Source of the DNA: Pseudomonas muyukensis
GTDB taxonomy: Bacteria > Pseudomonadota > Gammaproteobacteria > Pseudomonadales > Pseudomonadaceae
Length of the DNA stretch: 64,000 nucleotides
NCBI RefSeq assembly: GCF_019139535.1
Contig: NZ_CP077073.1
Location: 2,632,501-2,696,500 of the forward strand
Direction of reading: 5' to 3'
Position 1 is the first letter of the stretch. Each line of letters begins with the position of its first letter. The notes beneath the pieces were generated by a model that saw only the letters and a list, made by a program, of their open reading frames with translations, was not told where the DNA came from and searched no databases. Below are positions 17,801 through 25,541 of the stretch, piece after piece. Both the position numbers and the translations under genes were made by a program.

Positions 17801-18395
17801 GGATGACTTTGAGGCGTTCTTCGGGCCGAAGGGGCGGCTGCAGCAGTTCAACGATCAGTACCTGAAGGTCTTCCTGAAGGACAACCGTGAAGCCCTGCAG
17901 GCCGGCCAGCAAGGGCACTCGTTGATTCGCAGCGATGTACTCGAACAGCTGGAGCGGGCAGACCTCATCCGCGAAACGTTCTTCGATCAGCGCGGCAACC
18001 TCAGCGTGCAGTTCAGCATCGAGCCGTTGGGGCTTAGCGCTAACCAGCGCACAAGCGTGTTGGACCTGGATGGCCAGTTGATTTCCTATACCCATGGTCC
18101 GCGCCAGATCACCGGTATCGTCTGGCCCAATACCTTGGGACAGCAGGTGCGCAGCAACCTGACCTTGCTCAGGCAGAACGGCAATAGCAGCAGCCTGGAG
18201 TACCGAGGGCCGTGGTCGATGTTCCGCTTGCTCAGCCGTGGCTCGCTCAATGGACGCACGGCTACCAGCGTGGACCTGAGTTTCCGCACCGGGGAGGGTG
18301 TGATGCGCTATCGGCTGAACGCCGAAAAGGCCTTTAACCCCATCACGCAAGAGCCGTTCAAAGGCTTCAAGCTACCGCGCGGTTTGTTGCAATAG
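14829..18395 (+). CDS. tssM: T6SS membrane complex protein TssM (IcmF)
   Basis: 1188-residue TssM, the inner-membrane protein that spans the periplasm and binds TssL and TssJ. Hydrophobic segments lie near residues 18-42, 57-77 and 465-485 (WVGTGVGVLAFSVAFASW). The cytoplasmic domain between them carries a Walker A-like LGEQHAGKTSF near residue 137 and a VLTKFDLLEGF (NKxD-like) motif, so it may bind nucleotide. The large C-terminal periplasmic region ends in the DUF1215-like GPWSMFRLLSRGSL module. Length is as expected. This is the last gene of the rightward operon. Confidence 0.95.
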   Translation: MNQLWKHLKRWGLPLVTRIGLAMPLLLGLGAALVLVAIWWLGPQWTWREQQPLASMAHRGLASLVLVLVPLLCWLVVLRRRYRRLRTERDQAVATELDRVLPFVQAQEKALDQGLSRLLHNAGGRRALYRLPWYLVLGEQHAGKTSFIDRTEQNFSLTRIDKAQTRGRQAQALAYPIGWWVSNDAVIIDPPGAFISQQPRPGSPADEVGASQVPGAPARLWQHLLGWLLRNRSQRALNGVLLVVDLPALLHGTPEQRVALAHVLRTRLHEVSSQLGSRLPLYVVLTKFDLLEGFDQLYAGLPVASREKLLGFTFKLEAMGAFDAWLDEYGDHYDRLISQLFEQVLDRLDTLGGAPLRARLFSLHAQLVGLRPILLGFLKETLASDRFTTPALVRGLYWSSVVQQGDMLNAFVREAAQPYKTKLPLLEGKAQGKALAYFVQHAFGRVIYPESGLAGDNIRVARSKRQLLWVGTGVGVLAFSVAFASWQRYFDINGAKAANVLAKSREYSHHEVDQRLDPTGRNLLAPLDQIRDAVSVFGDYRAAWPGVADLGLYQGRAIGPRVDEAYLSLLSKRFLPALASGVVDAMDAAPPGSEQQMAALRVYRMLEDRQNRRPEWVEDWMARQWQQKFPGQGQLQGDLMGHLKYALAYADTDLPQYRQRIAEVQQTLRRVPLAERVYASLEQQAGEQLHSGLDLRLQVGPAFDVVYQSSAGARQRDDVLLAPMLTAKGFKEYFLPRSQRFAELAMVDEWALGERGHLDYSNADREALAERLRNLYSADFIDSWRRALNAFSVADFRDLDHGVSILQQFTGPAAPLHRLLDTVRDNTALSSAVGVDAQEEAEALRPTIGRPEQQQAWAIQRAFAGLSAMLRATGEKPSYYDETLGAIGAVHDYAKAVQDSPDRGKAALQAVHQRFSMTGHDPIGTLQRVATGLPEPINHQVRKVAEQTAQVLNVEALRELERRWDAEVYSFFQQRLAGRYPFVVKAPDASLDDFEAFFGPKGRLQQFNDQYLKVFLKDNREALQAGQQGHSLIRSDVLEQLERADLIRETFFDQRGNLSVQFSIEPLGLSANQRTSVLDLDGQLISYTHGPRQITGIVWPNTLGQQVRSNLTLLRQNGNSSSLEYRGPWSMFRLLSRGSLNGRTATSVDLSFRTGEGVMRYRLNAEKAFNPITQEPFKGFKLPRGLLQ

Positions 18396-18530
18396 CCACC
18401 CATGCTTGCACAAGCCTGGTAGACCGACAAAGGCTGCGGCTTGTGCTCAGTACGCCTGGGCAGCTGGTTGGTCCCCGTGGCGATGATCATCCGGCAAGCG
18501 CTGCTCGAAATCGCTTCCCAGCATAGAAGA

Positions 18531-18548
18531 AGAGGCCCAAAGGCCTCT
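18531..18548 (-). terminator. Hairpin terminator for the 18568-18780 gene
   Basis: AGAGGCC, loop CAAA, GGCCTCT form a 7-bp stem just after the stop at 18568. In the leftward direction it is followed by TCTTCTAT, a moderately U-rich tail. It may also limit read-through from tssM. Confidence 0.6.
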
Positions 18549-18567
18549 GTCTTCCCACACTTGAACG

Positions 18568-18780
18568 CTACAGCGGCGCGCCGGTGCTCGCTTCAGGCGC
18601 CGAGGTCAGATGGATCGCCGAACACAGCAGGCGCAGGGCGATGCGGTCGCGCTCCGGCAGGGCGCGGAAGTGCTCGAGCAGGTTCGACTCTTCTTCACTG
18701 AGCGGGTGGCAGGAGGGGGTGGCGCGGCCCTGGGGCAGTTTGCGTAAGAGCTGGATCAGGTAGTTATTCTTGAATGCCAT
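18568..18780 (-). CDS. Hypothetical 70-residue protein
   Basis: Small protein starting MAFKNNYLIQLLRKLPQGR, followed by a predicted helical segment LSEEESNLLEHFRALPERDRIALRLLCSAIHL. There is no signal peptide or membrane segment. I do not recognise the family. The helix pattern could be a small regulator, but no helix-turn-helix can be claimed. It is convergent with tssM and has its own terminator, so it is probably monocistronic. The coding call rests on a plausible frame, normal composition and the terminator. Confidence 0.6.
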   Translation of the reverse strand: MAFKNNYLIQLLRKLPQGRATPSCHPLSEEESNLLEHFRALPERDRIALRLLCSAIHLTSAPEASTGAPL

Positions 18781-19048
18781 ACATCACCTTGCTTGTGTCT
18801 CCATCCCTGGGCGATTGCTCTGTGTCCTTGCGTGGGCGCGATGCCCAGACAAACACGTGGCGGAATTTGCAGTGTAGAGGCATGTAGCCATGCCCCGCAT
18901 CCCGCGCATCATTACATTTGTTTTCCACACCCGCTGGCCAGGTTTCATGCAGCGCGGTGCAGCGAGCAAGAAACAGAGTGTGCTGCCCATCGCCCTCCTT
19001 GAAAGTGCTGTTGCCAACCCAACAACCTTTTCAGGATGAGGTCCGATC

Positions 19049-19810
19049 ATGCAATTGACAGGCAAGGTAGCCATTATCACCGGTGCCAGCTCGGGTATCG
19101 GTCACGCCGCCGCGCTCTTGTTCGCCCGCCAGGGCGCACGGCTGGTGCTCAGTGCGCGACGGCAGGCGGCGCTCGAGCAATTGCTCGAGACGCTGGGCCG
19201 TGAAGGGTGTCCACCGGCGGTGGCGGTCGCGGGTGACATCAACGACCCCGCCCTGGCCCAGGAGCTGGTGAATACCGCCCAGGGCCATTTCGGCGGCCTG
19301 GACATCGCTTTCAACAATGCCGGGACCCTGGGCGAGCTGGCACCGTTGCCGGCGTTGTCGCTCAGCGCCTGGCGGCACACCCTCGACACCAACCTCACCA
19401 GCGCCTTTCTCTGCGCCCAGGCCCAGCTGCCGGCACTGCAGGCCCGAGGTGGCGGTGCGCTGGTGTTCACCTCCAGCTTCGTCGGCCACACCCTGGGCAT
19501 GCCTGGCATGGCCGCCTACGCTGCCAGCAAGGCGGGGCTGATCGGGCTGACCCAGGTCATCGCCGCGGAATATGGCGCCCAGGGCATCCGCGCCAATGCG
19601 TTGTTGCCGGGTGGCACCGACACGCCCATGGGCCGCAGCGTGGCGAACAGCCCCGAGGCACTGGCGCAGGTGGCGGGGCTGCACGCGCTCAAGCGCCTCG
19701 CGCAGCCGCAGGAAATCGCCGAGGCGGCGTTGTTCCTGGCCTCGCCAGCGTCGAGCTTCATGACGGGCGCGGCGTTGCGGGTGGATGGCGGGATATCGAT
19801 TGTGCGCTGA
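19049..19810 (+). CDS. SDR-family oxidoreductase
   Basis: 253-residue short-chain dehydrogenase/reductase of the classical type. The Rossmann cofactor motif TGASSGIGHAAA is at residues 12-23, NNAG at about 89-92, the catalytic Ser in FTSSFVGH, and YAASK (Tyr/Lys) near 157-161. PGGTDTPM and the C-terminal FMTGAALRVDGG are typical. The Ala-Arg residues after the first strand (SARRQAAL) suggest NADP(H), but this is weak. The substrate cannot be inferred. GAGG precedes the ATG at a suitable distance. It stands alone, convergent with nhaA. Confidence 0.9.
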   Translation: MQLTGKVAIITGASSGIGHAAALLFARQGARLVLSARRQAALEQLLETLGREGCPPAVAVAGDINDPALAQELVNTAQGHFGGLDIAFNNAGTLGELAPLPALSLSAWRHTLDTNLTSAFLCAQAQLPALQARGGGALVFTSSFVGHTLGMPGMAAYAASKAGLIGLTQVIAAEYGAQGIRANALLPGGTDTPMGRSVANSPEALAQVAGLHALKRLAQPQEIAEAALFLASPASSFMTGAALRVDGGISIVR

Positions 19811-19890
19811 CCGAGCAAGCAGGCGTACCTGAGCATGGCGAGGCTGCTGGCAACGCCGCCTCAACCCGTATCGAGGTCGCTGGTACAAGA

Positions 19891-19909
19891 AGGGCCGCCA
19901 TGCGGCCCT
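19891..19909 (-). terminator. nhaA terminator hairpin
   Basis: AGGGCCGC, loop CAT, GCGGCCCT form a perfect 8-bp stem 12 nt beyond the nhaA stop. The leftward continuation is TCTTGT, a weak U-rich tail. It also lies downstream of the convergent SDR gene. Confidence 0.65.
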
Positions 19910-19920
19910 CGGGGTGGGGG

Positions 19921-21135
19921 TCAGTCTGCCTGCTTGGGAGCGAAACGCAGGATGCCGCAGGCGATCACCGCCGACAGCAACGAGCCGAGCAGGATGCCGA
20001 TCTTGGCGGCGTCGACCTTGTCGGGCTGGCCGGGGAAGGCCAGCTCGCCAATGAACAGGCTCATGGTGAAGCCGATGCCGCACAGCATCGCCACGCCGTA
20101 GATCTGCAGCCAGCTGGCGCCACGCGGCTTGCTGGCCAAGCCGCTTTTCACCGCCAGCAGGACGCCGGCGAACACGCCAAGCTGTTTGCCCAGCAGCAGG
20201 CCCAGGGCAATGGCCAGGGGCAACGGGGCGAAGATGTCGGCCCAACCCAGGTCGCCGAACGAAACTCCGGCGTTGGCAAAGCCGAAGGCCGGTACGATCA
20301 GCAAACCCACCCAGGGCGCCAGGCCGTGTTCCAGCTTGAGCAGCGGGCTGGCCTCGCGGGCCTTTTCAGTGCCGGTGCTGTAGGGGATCAGCAGCGCGCC
20401 GACCACGCCGGCGATGGTGGCGTGCACGCCCGACAGCAGGGTCACGTACCACAGCGCGGCGATGCCCAGCAGGTAGGGCCACAGCGCGACCACGCGCAGG
20501 CGATTGAAGGCCAGCAGCATGGCGATGATAGCGGCGGCGCCAGCCAGCGCCAGCAGGTCGATCGACGAGGTGTAGAACACCGCGATGATCGCCACCGCGC
20601 CCATGTCGTCGATGATCGCCACCGAGACCAGCATCACTTTCAGCGACAGCGGCGCGTGGCGCCCGAGCAGCGCCAGGGCGCCGACGGCGAAGGCAATATC
20701 GGTGGCGGCGGGGATCGCCCAGCCGCCGGCCAGGCCGGGCTCGCCGCGGGACACGGCCAGGTAGATCAGCGCGGGAACCGCCATGCCCATCAGCGCCGGC
20801 AGGGCCGGCAGGCGGCGTTGCTCCCAGCTGGCCAGGCGGCCGTCGACCAGCTCGCGCTTGATCTCCAGGCCCACCAGCAGGAAGAAGATCGCCATCAGGC
20901 CATCGTTGATCCACATGTGCACGGTCATCGGGCCGAGCTTGTCGGTCAGGGTCGGGCCCACGGGCAGGTGCAGCAGGTGCAGGTAGGCCTCGGCCCAGGG
21001 GCTGTTGGCGATGACGATGGCCAGGGCGGCGGTGAACATCAGCAAGACGCCGCCGGCCGCTTCGGTGGCCAGCAGCTCGCGCAGCATCGAGCGCTTGTGG
21101 GGAAGGGGGGCATGCATGGTGCGGTCCTCGTTCAT
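19921..21135 (-). CDS. nhaA: Na+/H+ antiporter NhaA
   Basis: 404-residue NhaA, an inner-membrane antiporter exporting Na+ (or Li+) for protons. Recognisable segments are LLATEAAGGVLLMFTAALA, INDGLMAIFFLLVGLEIKRELV, the conserved AIPAATDIAFAVGALALLG and IIDDMGAVAIIAVFYT, whose DD pair corresponds to the ion-binding aspartates of E. coli NhaA, and the C-terminal LCGIGFTMSLFIGELAF. The start at 21135 is chosen over 21399 because GAGGG lies upstream and the longer extension is Arg/Cys/Pro-rich with no family similarity. Confidence 0.93.
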   Translation of the reverse strand: MNEDRTMHAPLPHKRSMLRELLATEAAGGVLLMFTAALAIVIANSPWAEAYLHLLHLPVGPTLTDKLGPMTVHMWINDGLMAIFFLLVGLEIKRELVDGRLASWEQRRLPALPALMGMAVPALIYLAVSRGEPGLAGGWAIPAATDIAFAVGALALLGRHAPLSLKVMLVSVAIIDDMGAVAIIAVFYTSSIDLLALAGAAAIIAMLLAFNRLRVVALWPYLLGIAALWYVTLLSGVHATIAGVVGALLIPYSTGTEKAREASPLLKLEHGLAPWVGLLIVPAFGFANAGVSFGDLGWADIFAPLPLAIALGLLLGKQLGVFAGVLLAVKSGLASKPRGASWLQIYGVAMLCGIGFTMSLFIGELAFPGQPDKVDAAKIGILLGSLLSAVIACGILRFAPKQAD

Positions 21136-21495
21136 GACGTCGCCCTCGCGAAGGCAGCGGCGCGGCGGGCAACAGGCACGGCGAGACGATGGCGCCGATT
21201 GCGACGGGCCACTGCGGCGATGAGCGAGAAGAAGGATGGGTAAAGCGGCGCGGCAAGCCATACCGTGAACACACGGGACGGAAAGCGCCATGGGGATAGC
21301 AGGCATGCGTGCAACATGGTCGAGTCTCACGGAAAACAAATGAATGTTCTCCGTATTCGGGAAGGGCTCCCGGGCGCACGCAGCACACGCCAGGCGCACA
21401 TTCTAGCGATGCGGATGGGTGTTTGCCTCGGTTATTTGCGTCCAAATGTTGCCAGGCGCGCTTGTCAGCCCATTGGCGCCTGCGTAGCATCGACG
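21136..21495 (-). promoter_or_regulatory. nhaA-crcB divergent upstream region with hairpin
   Basis: About 360 nt separates the nhaA start from the crcB riboswitch. An imperfect palindrome lies at 21329-21354 (ACGGA-A-AACA, loop AATGAA, TGTT-C-TCCGT). It could be an operator or a leader hairpin for nhaA. A long untranslated leader upstream of nhaA is noteworthy because Li+/Na+-sensing RNAs precede nhaA in other bacteria, but I cannot match a known consensus here. Confidence 0.35.
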
Positions 21496-21596
21496 GCCAG
21501 GAGATGGCATTCCTCCTTGAACCGCCTTGGGCTTTGCCTACAGAGCCTAGTGCTGATGATGCCTGCGCCAACCCCCGATGGAGGGGTGCGCAGGCG
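21496..21596 (+). ncRNA. Fluoride riboswitch (crcB motif)
   Basis: The sequence fits the fluoride aptamer. Stem P1 is AGGAG (21500-21504) with CTCCT and loop ATGGCATTC. A second stem pairs GGCTTTG (21530-21536) with CAGAGCC (21541-21547). The conserved GCTGATGATGCC follows. Loop GGCAT (21506-21510) can pair with ATGCC (21559-21563), giving the expected pseudoknot. Next, GCCTGCGC (21561-21568) pairs perfectly with GCGCAGGC (21588-21595), sharing GCC with the pseudoknot, so it is a good candidate for the switching hairpin. It lies 50 nt upstream of crcB, the expected target. Confidence 0.88.
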
Positions 21597-21646
21597 CTTG
21601 CCTGTCTCTCCATGGGGGTCTTAACGACCTTTGCTGGAGCTTGTCG

Positions 21647-22024
21647 ATGTACCTGTCCTTATTTTCCGTTGTCGTCGGTGGCAGTGCCGGTTGCGTGCTG
21701 CGCTGGTGGTTGGGCCTGCGCCTGAATTCGCTGTTTGCCGGCATGCCCATGGGCACCTTGCTGGTCAACCTGGTCGGTGGCTTGATCATCGGTGCGGCGA
21801 TGGCATTGTTCCTGCGGTTTCCCAACCTTGACCCGGCCTGGCGCCTGCTGATCACCACCGGCTTCTGCGGTGGGCTGACCACGTTCTCGACCTTTTCCGC
21901 CGAGGTGCTGTCGATGCTCATGCATGGCCGCGCCGGCTGGGCGATGGCCACGGTGCTGGCTCATGTGCTGGGTTCGCTGTTGATGACCTTCGCCGGGTTC
22001 GCCTTGGTGCGCTGGCTGGGTTGA
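21647..22024 (+). CDS. crcB: Fluoride exporter CrcB/Fluc
   Basis: 125-residue four-helix membrane protein of the CrcB/Fluc family, which forms dimeric fluoride channels. Diagnostic segments are GGSAGCVLRWWLGLRLN, MGTLLVNLVGG (conserved Asn) and TTGFCGGLTTFSTFSAE (conserved Phe/Thr/Ser track). The start at 21647 is preferred over 21578 because GGAGC is 6 nt upstream and the longer form would translate the riboswitch hairpin. Expression is probably turned on by fluoride through the upstream RNA. Confidence 0.95.
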   Translation: MYLSLFSVVVGGSAGCVLRWWLGLRLNSLFAGMPMGTLLVNLVGGLIIGAAMALFLRFPNLDPAWRLLITTGFCGGLTTFSTFSAEVLSMLMHGRAGWAMATVLAHVLGSLLMTFAGFALVRWLG

Positions 22025-22058
22025 GGTTGGCGCTGCGCGCGAGCATAGCGCCAACCTC
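22023..22058. terminator. Bidirectional hairpin between crcB and usher gene
   Basis: GAGGTTGGCGCT and AGCGCCAACCTC form a perfect 12-bp stem with a 12-nt loop. It starts on the crcB stop codon and ends 6 nt before the usher stop. There is no clear T-run on either side, so termination strength is uncertain. Confidence 0.6.
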
Positions 22059-22063
22059 GGTAA

Positions 22064-24631
22064 TCACGGCCGGCACATCAAGCGCTGGCGCTCGTAGTTC
22101 ACCGCCTTGTCCCGCTCCGGCAACTGGTAAGGCGCCGTGCAGTGCTGCTCGCCCCACTTCAGGCTCAGCTCGCCCTGGTCCTGCTCCAGCAGCACCAAGG
22201 CCTTGCCGCTTGGGTCGGCAATCGCCAGCTGGCGGCCTTCGGCATCCTCCACCGAGGCGCCAAACGGCAGCGGCTGACCGCTGCCATCGAACAGCTCGAA
22301 CTGCACGCGGCGCCCGCTCTTGCCGGTGTAGCGGGCCAGCACCACGGCGCCGCGGCGCGGCACCAGCTGCTGGGTGGCGTTGTCGATCTCGATGTCGCCG
22401 CCCAGGTCGCGGGTGTCCAGGCTGATCCAGTTGACCCGGTACGGCTGGGCGTTGGGGATCACCGCATAGCCGTTGCGCCCGGTTTCCACGCCGCTGTAGC
22501 TGCTGATCTTCGCGCCCTTCACCCCAGGCACCTGGGCCAGGGCGAAGGTCTCGCTGACGGTCTGGCCGAGGTTGATGCCGCCACGGTGGGCCACCACCGC
22601 GCCGGCCAGGTTGAGGTTCTGCGAGTCGTAGCCACGGCCCTGGCTGTAGCCCAGGCTGATGTCGGCCATCGAGGTGCGGGTGTTGAGGTTGGCCGAGGCC
22701 GAGCTGCCGCTGGTGCGGCTGTGGCCGCCCTGGATCGAGTAGAAGGTGTCGCTGGTTTCCGACAGGTAGCCGTTGACGCCGGCCTGGGTGGTGGCGTTGC
22801 CTTTCTGCGTGCTGGTGGTGACGAACGCGCGCGGCGCGCGCACGCGGCTGCCCAGCGGGAACGACACCGAGAGGTTGAACTGGGTGTCGTCGCTGGTGGG
22901 GCCGGCGTTGTCCAGGTCCTTGGTGTGGCTGACATCGAGGTTGTAGGTGACCTCGCCCCAGTTGTTGCTGTAGCCGGCCGACAGGCTCTGCGAGCCGCCG
23001 CGGTTCCAGTAGCGCTGGTCGATGGCGGTCAGGTACAGGCTGCCGAACTCGCGGTTGCGCCCCAGGCTCTGGCTGATGGTCAGGTCGGTGCGGGTCTTGG
23101 AGTTGCCGCTGCGCCGGCGCACGTCGGTGCTGAGGTCCTCGATGTGGTTGGTGAGGCTGCGAAAGCCCTCGGTGGAGTAGCGGTAGGCGGCCAGGGTGAA
23201 GTTGGTGTCGGTGCCGGTGAAGGTCTTGGCGTACAGCGCCCGCAGGCTGTTGCCCTGGGTGGTCTGGCCCTGGGCCTTGCTCGAGGAATGGGTGACGTCG
23301 AGGGAAAACGCACCCAGCAGGGTATTCAGGCCGCTGCCCACGGCCAGCGCCTTGTAGTCGTCGGTGGCTTGCAGGCCGAGCACGCCGGTCAGGGTGTTGG
23401 ACAGGCCGTAGGCCAGGGTGCCGCTGAGCATCTGCGGCGTGGCCAGGCCCTCGCTGTTGCTGTCGTAGCGCCCGGCGGACAGGCTGTACTTGACCTGGCC
23501 GTTGCGCACCATCAGCGGCAGGCTGGAGAACGCCTGCACGCTGACCCGGCGGCGACCATCGGCCTCGATGATGGTGATCTCGAGGTCGCCGTTGGAGCCG
23601 CTGGGGTAGATGTCGCTGATCTCGAACGGCCCGGGCGGCACGCTGGTGGTGTACAGCACGTAGTTGTTCTGACGGATTTCCACGGTCGCGCTGGTCTGGG
23701 CCACGCCACGCACCACGGGGGCATAGCCGCGTTCGCTGTCGGCGCGCATGCCTTCGTCCGAAGCCAGTTTCAGGCCGCGGTAGCGCACGCTGTCGAACAG
23801 GTCGGCGTCGCTGAAGATCTCGCCGGCGCTGAACTGGCCCTTGATCGCGGTGACATCGTGCTGCAGGTAGCTGCGGTTGCTCTTGAAGGTATCCGGGCGG
23901 CCGGTGCCGCTGCTGAAGTTGGACTCGTTGCGCAGCCGCCAGCCGCCCAGGTTCAGGCCATTGCGCAGGCTCAGGTTGTTGGCGGTGCGGGTCTGGTCGT
24001 CGCTGCTGCTGCGGCTGGTGTTGAACTGATAGTTGATGAACGCCGCGGAAACACCCTCATCCCACAGCTGTGGGTCGACGTAGCCGCGCAGGCCGCGCTT
24101 CATGGCCAGTTGCGGAATGCTCGCGGCCAGGCGCAGGCGGCTCGAGTCGAAGCTCAGGCTGGCCTGGTCGATCAGCGTGGGCAGGTCGTGGCAGGCCTGC
24201 GCGCTGTCCAGGCGCCCCTGTGCCCTGAGCTTGTCCATGTCGATGCCCAACTGCTCGAGCAGCTCCAGGGTCAGGCAGGGTTCCACCCGCCCGGTCTGGT
24301 CGTTGCGCTTGAAGTCGATGTCACGCCGGCCTACCAGCACCTCGTTGCTGTACAGGTCGACCCGGTAGTTGCCCGGCAGCACGCTGTTGGCCGACAGCAG
24401 CAGTTGCAGGTCGACCGTCGATTGCGCGCCCTGCAGAAAGGTGGTGTTGAAACCCTGCAGTTGCGTGTCGGCGTCGGCGTCGGCGTCGGCGGCGGCCAGG
24501 CCGGGCAGGGCGGCGCCGATCACCAGCGACAGGGCGTTGCGTTGCCAGGTCGGGCGGGGCGTGCTGCGCTTGGACGCGCGCGCGCCTGCGTCGGCCCCGC
24601 GGACGGGGCGGGCTGCGATGGACAGAGACAT
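22064..24631 (-). CDS. Chaperone-usher fimbrial outer-membrane usher
   Basis: 855-residue usher (FimD/PapC family), the outer-membrane channel through which pilin-chaperone complexes are assembled. A long N-terminal leader (about 48 residues) with a hydrophobic ALSLVIGAALPGLAAA precedes an Ala-Asp repeat. The N-domain follows (FNTTFLQG, LPGNYRVDLYSNEVLVGRRDI, CLTLELLEQLGID). The barrel and plug include LRGLKLASDEGMR-like KLASDEGM, YAPVVRGVAQTSATVEIRQNNYVLYTTSVPPGPFEISDIYP and SGNSKTRTDLTISQSLG. The C-domain has VVLARYTGKSGRRVQFELFDGSGQPLPFGASV. It is the last gene of the fimA-chaperone-usher operon. Confidence 0.93.
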   Translation of the reverse strand: MSLSIAARPVRGADAGARASKRSTPRPTWQRNALSLVIGAALPGLAAADADADADTQLQGFNTTFLQGAQSTVDLQLLLSANSVLPGNYRVDLYSNEVLVGRRDIDFKRNDQTGRVEPCLTLELLEQLGIDMDKLRAQGRLDSAQACHDLPTLIDQASLSFDSSRLRLAASIPQLAMKRGLRGYVDPQLWDEGVSAAFINYQFNTSRSSSDDQTRTANNLSLRNGLNLGGWRLRNESNFSSGTGRPDTFKSNRSYLQHDVTAIKGQFSAGEIFSDADLFDSVRYRGLKLASDEGMRADSERGYAPVVRGVAQTSATVEIRQNNYVLYTTSVPPGPFEISDIYPSGSNGDLEITIIEADGRRRVSVQAFSSLPLMVRNGQVKYSLSAGRYDSNSEGLATPQMLSGTLAYGLSNTLTGVLGLQATDDYKALAVGSGLNTLLGAFSLDVTHSSSKAQGQTTQGNSLRALYAKTFTGTDTNFTLAAYRYSTEGFRSLTNHIEDLSTDVRRRSGNSKTRTDLTISQSLGRNREFGSLYLTAIDQRYWNRGGSQSLSAGYSNNWGEVTYNLDVSHTKDLDNAGPTSDDTQFNLSVSFPLGSRVRAPRAFVTTSTQKGNATTQAGVNGYLSETSDTFYSIQGGHSRTSGSSASANLNTRTSMADISLGYSQGRGYDSQNLNLAGAVVAHRGGINLGQTVSETFALAQVPGVKGAKISSYSGVETGRNGYAVIPNAQPYRVNWISLDTRDLGGDIEIDNATQQLVPRRGAVVLARYTGKSGRRVQFELFDGSGQPLPFGASVEDAEGRQLAIADPSGKALVLLEQDQGELSLKWGEQHCTAPYQLPERDKAVNYERQRLMCRP
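24467..24490. repeat. Hexanucleotide microsatellite in usher gene
   Basis: Four tandem copies of GTCGGC encode an (Ala-Asp)4 stretch at the predicted signal-peptide junction of the usher. The unit is six nucleotides, so copy-number change would keep the frame and only lengthen the linker. Confidence 0.8.
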
Positions 24632-24717
24632 ACGGGGAACCTATTTCATGTCCCGGCACGGGCTGGGCACGGGGAGGCTGCACGCAAACCGGCGCGCGAG
24701 GTAGGGCGCGGCGGTTT

Positions 24718-25470
24718 TCAGAAGGCGATGGTGGGTTCTGCGGGCTTGGCGTTCGCTGGCTGGGCGTTGTCTAGACGCACCGAGTATTTATGTTGGGCGC
24801 CATAGTCGTTGATGTTCTTGAAGGTCAGGGTCAGCGAACTTTGTGTCGGCGAAAGTGCGCTACCCAGGGTTTTTTGCGCACCGGGCGCAATCATGGTCGA
24901 GTCGGCGCTGAAGACGGTTTGTTTACCCAGCTTCAGTTCGATATCGGCCATGGACACGTGATACAAACTGGGGTTTTTCACGGTCAATTGCGCTTTGCCC
25001 GCGTGCGCGGTGAGTTGCCAGACCAGTTGTTCCGGTGCCAACAAGGCATTACCGGGCAAGTTGGCCGGGCGGAAGAAAATCTTGATGCGTTGGCGCACTG
25101 CCAACTGCAAGGTATTGGCTTGGCCAGTGGCTTGTGGAATTTCCTGGACATTCAGCCACACCACCGATTCGCGATCGGTCGGCAGGCCTTGGCCTTCATA
25201 CAGAATGCGCAGCAGTTGTTCCTGCTTGGGCAATACCCTGGCCAGCGGCGGGGTAATGGCGAACGGCACTTGCGCCAGTTCGCTGTCGCCACCATCCACC
25301 CAGGATTGCACCAGGACTTCCTGGTTGCCATTGCGCACGGTGACGTTGGCTTCCTTGTGCGCGCCGTCGAACACGACGCGGGTGGCGCTGAGGGAAATGC
25401 TGGCGGTTGCCTGGGCGGCGACGAGCATGCCCAGCAAGCCGAGCACGGGATACACGGAACGACGCAACAT
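24718..25470 (-). CDS. Periplasmic fimbrial chaperone (PapD family)
   Basis: 250-residue chaperone with a signal peptide (MLRRSVYPVLGLLGMLVAAQATA). Two Ig-like domains are visible: ISLSATRVVFDGAHKEANVTVRN, PLARVLPKQEQLLRILY and the family signature ESVVWLNVQEIPQ, then RIKIFFRP, PSLYHVSMADIEL and MIAPGAQKTL. These proteins complete pilin folds by donor-strand complementation and hand them to the usher. The start at 25470 is chosen over 25530 because AAGGTG lies upstream and a clean signal peptide begins there. It is 71 nt after the pilin stop and 86 nt before the usher. Confidence 0.92.
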   Translation of the reverse strand: MLRRSVYPVLGLLGMLVAAQATASISLSATRVVFDGAHKEANVTVRNGNQEVLVQSWVDGGDSELAQVPFAITPPLARVLPKQEQLLRILYEGQGLPTDRESVVWLNVQEIPQATGQANTLQLAVRQRIKIFFRPANLPGNALLAPEQLVWQLTAHAGKAQLTVKNPSLYHVSMADIELKLGKQTVFSADSTMIAPGAQKTLGSALSPTQSSLTLTFKNINDYGAQHKYSVRLDNAQPANAKPAEPTIAF

Positions 25471-25541
25471 GGTCGGGCACCTTGCGGGATGAACAAGTGG
25501 CGAGGCTTTGCAGCCTCGCGCATGGGGCACCTGCGGGGCGA

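Noticed and set aside
19921..21399. 492-residue version of NhaA
   Set aside because: The 88 extra residues are Cys/Arg/Pro-rich and unlike NhaA; the ATG at 21135 has a good ribosome site.
22142..24805. 887-codon open frame on the plus strand
   Set aside because: It is exactly antisense to the usher gene, which has clear family motifs. Such long antisense frames are common in GC-rich DNA, and its Gly/Val/Ala-rich translation has no fold-like pattern.
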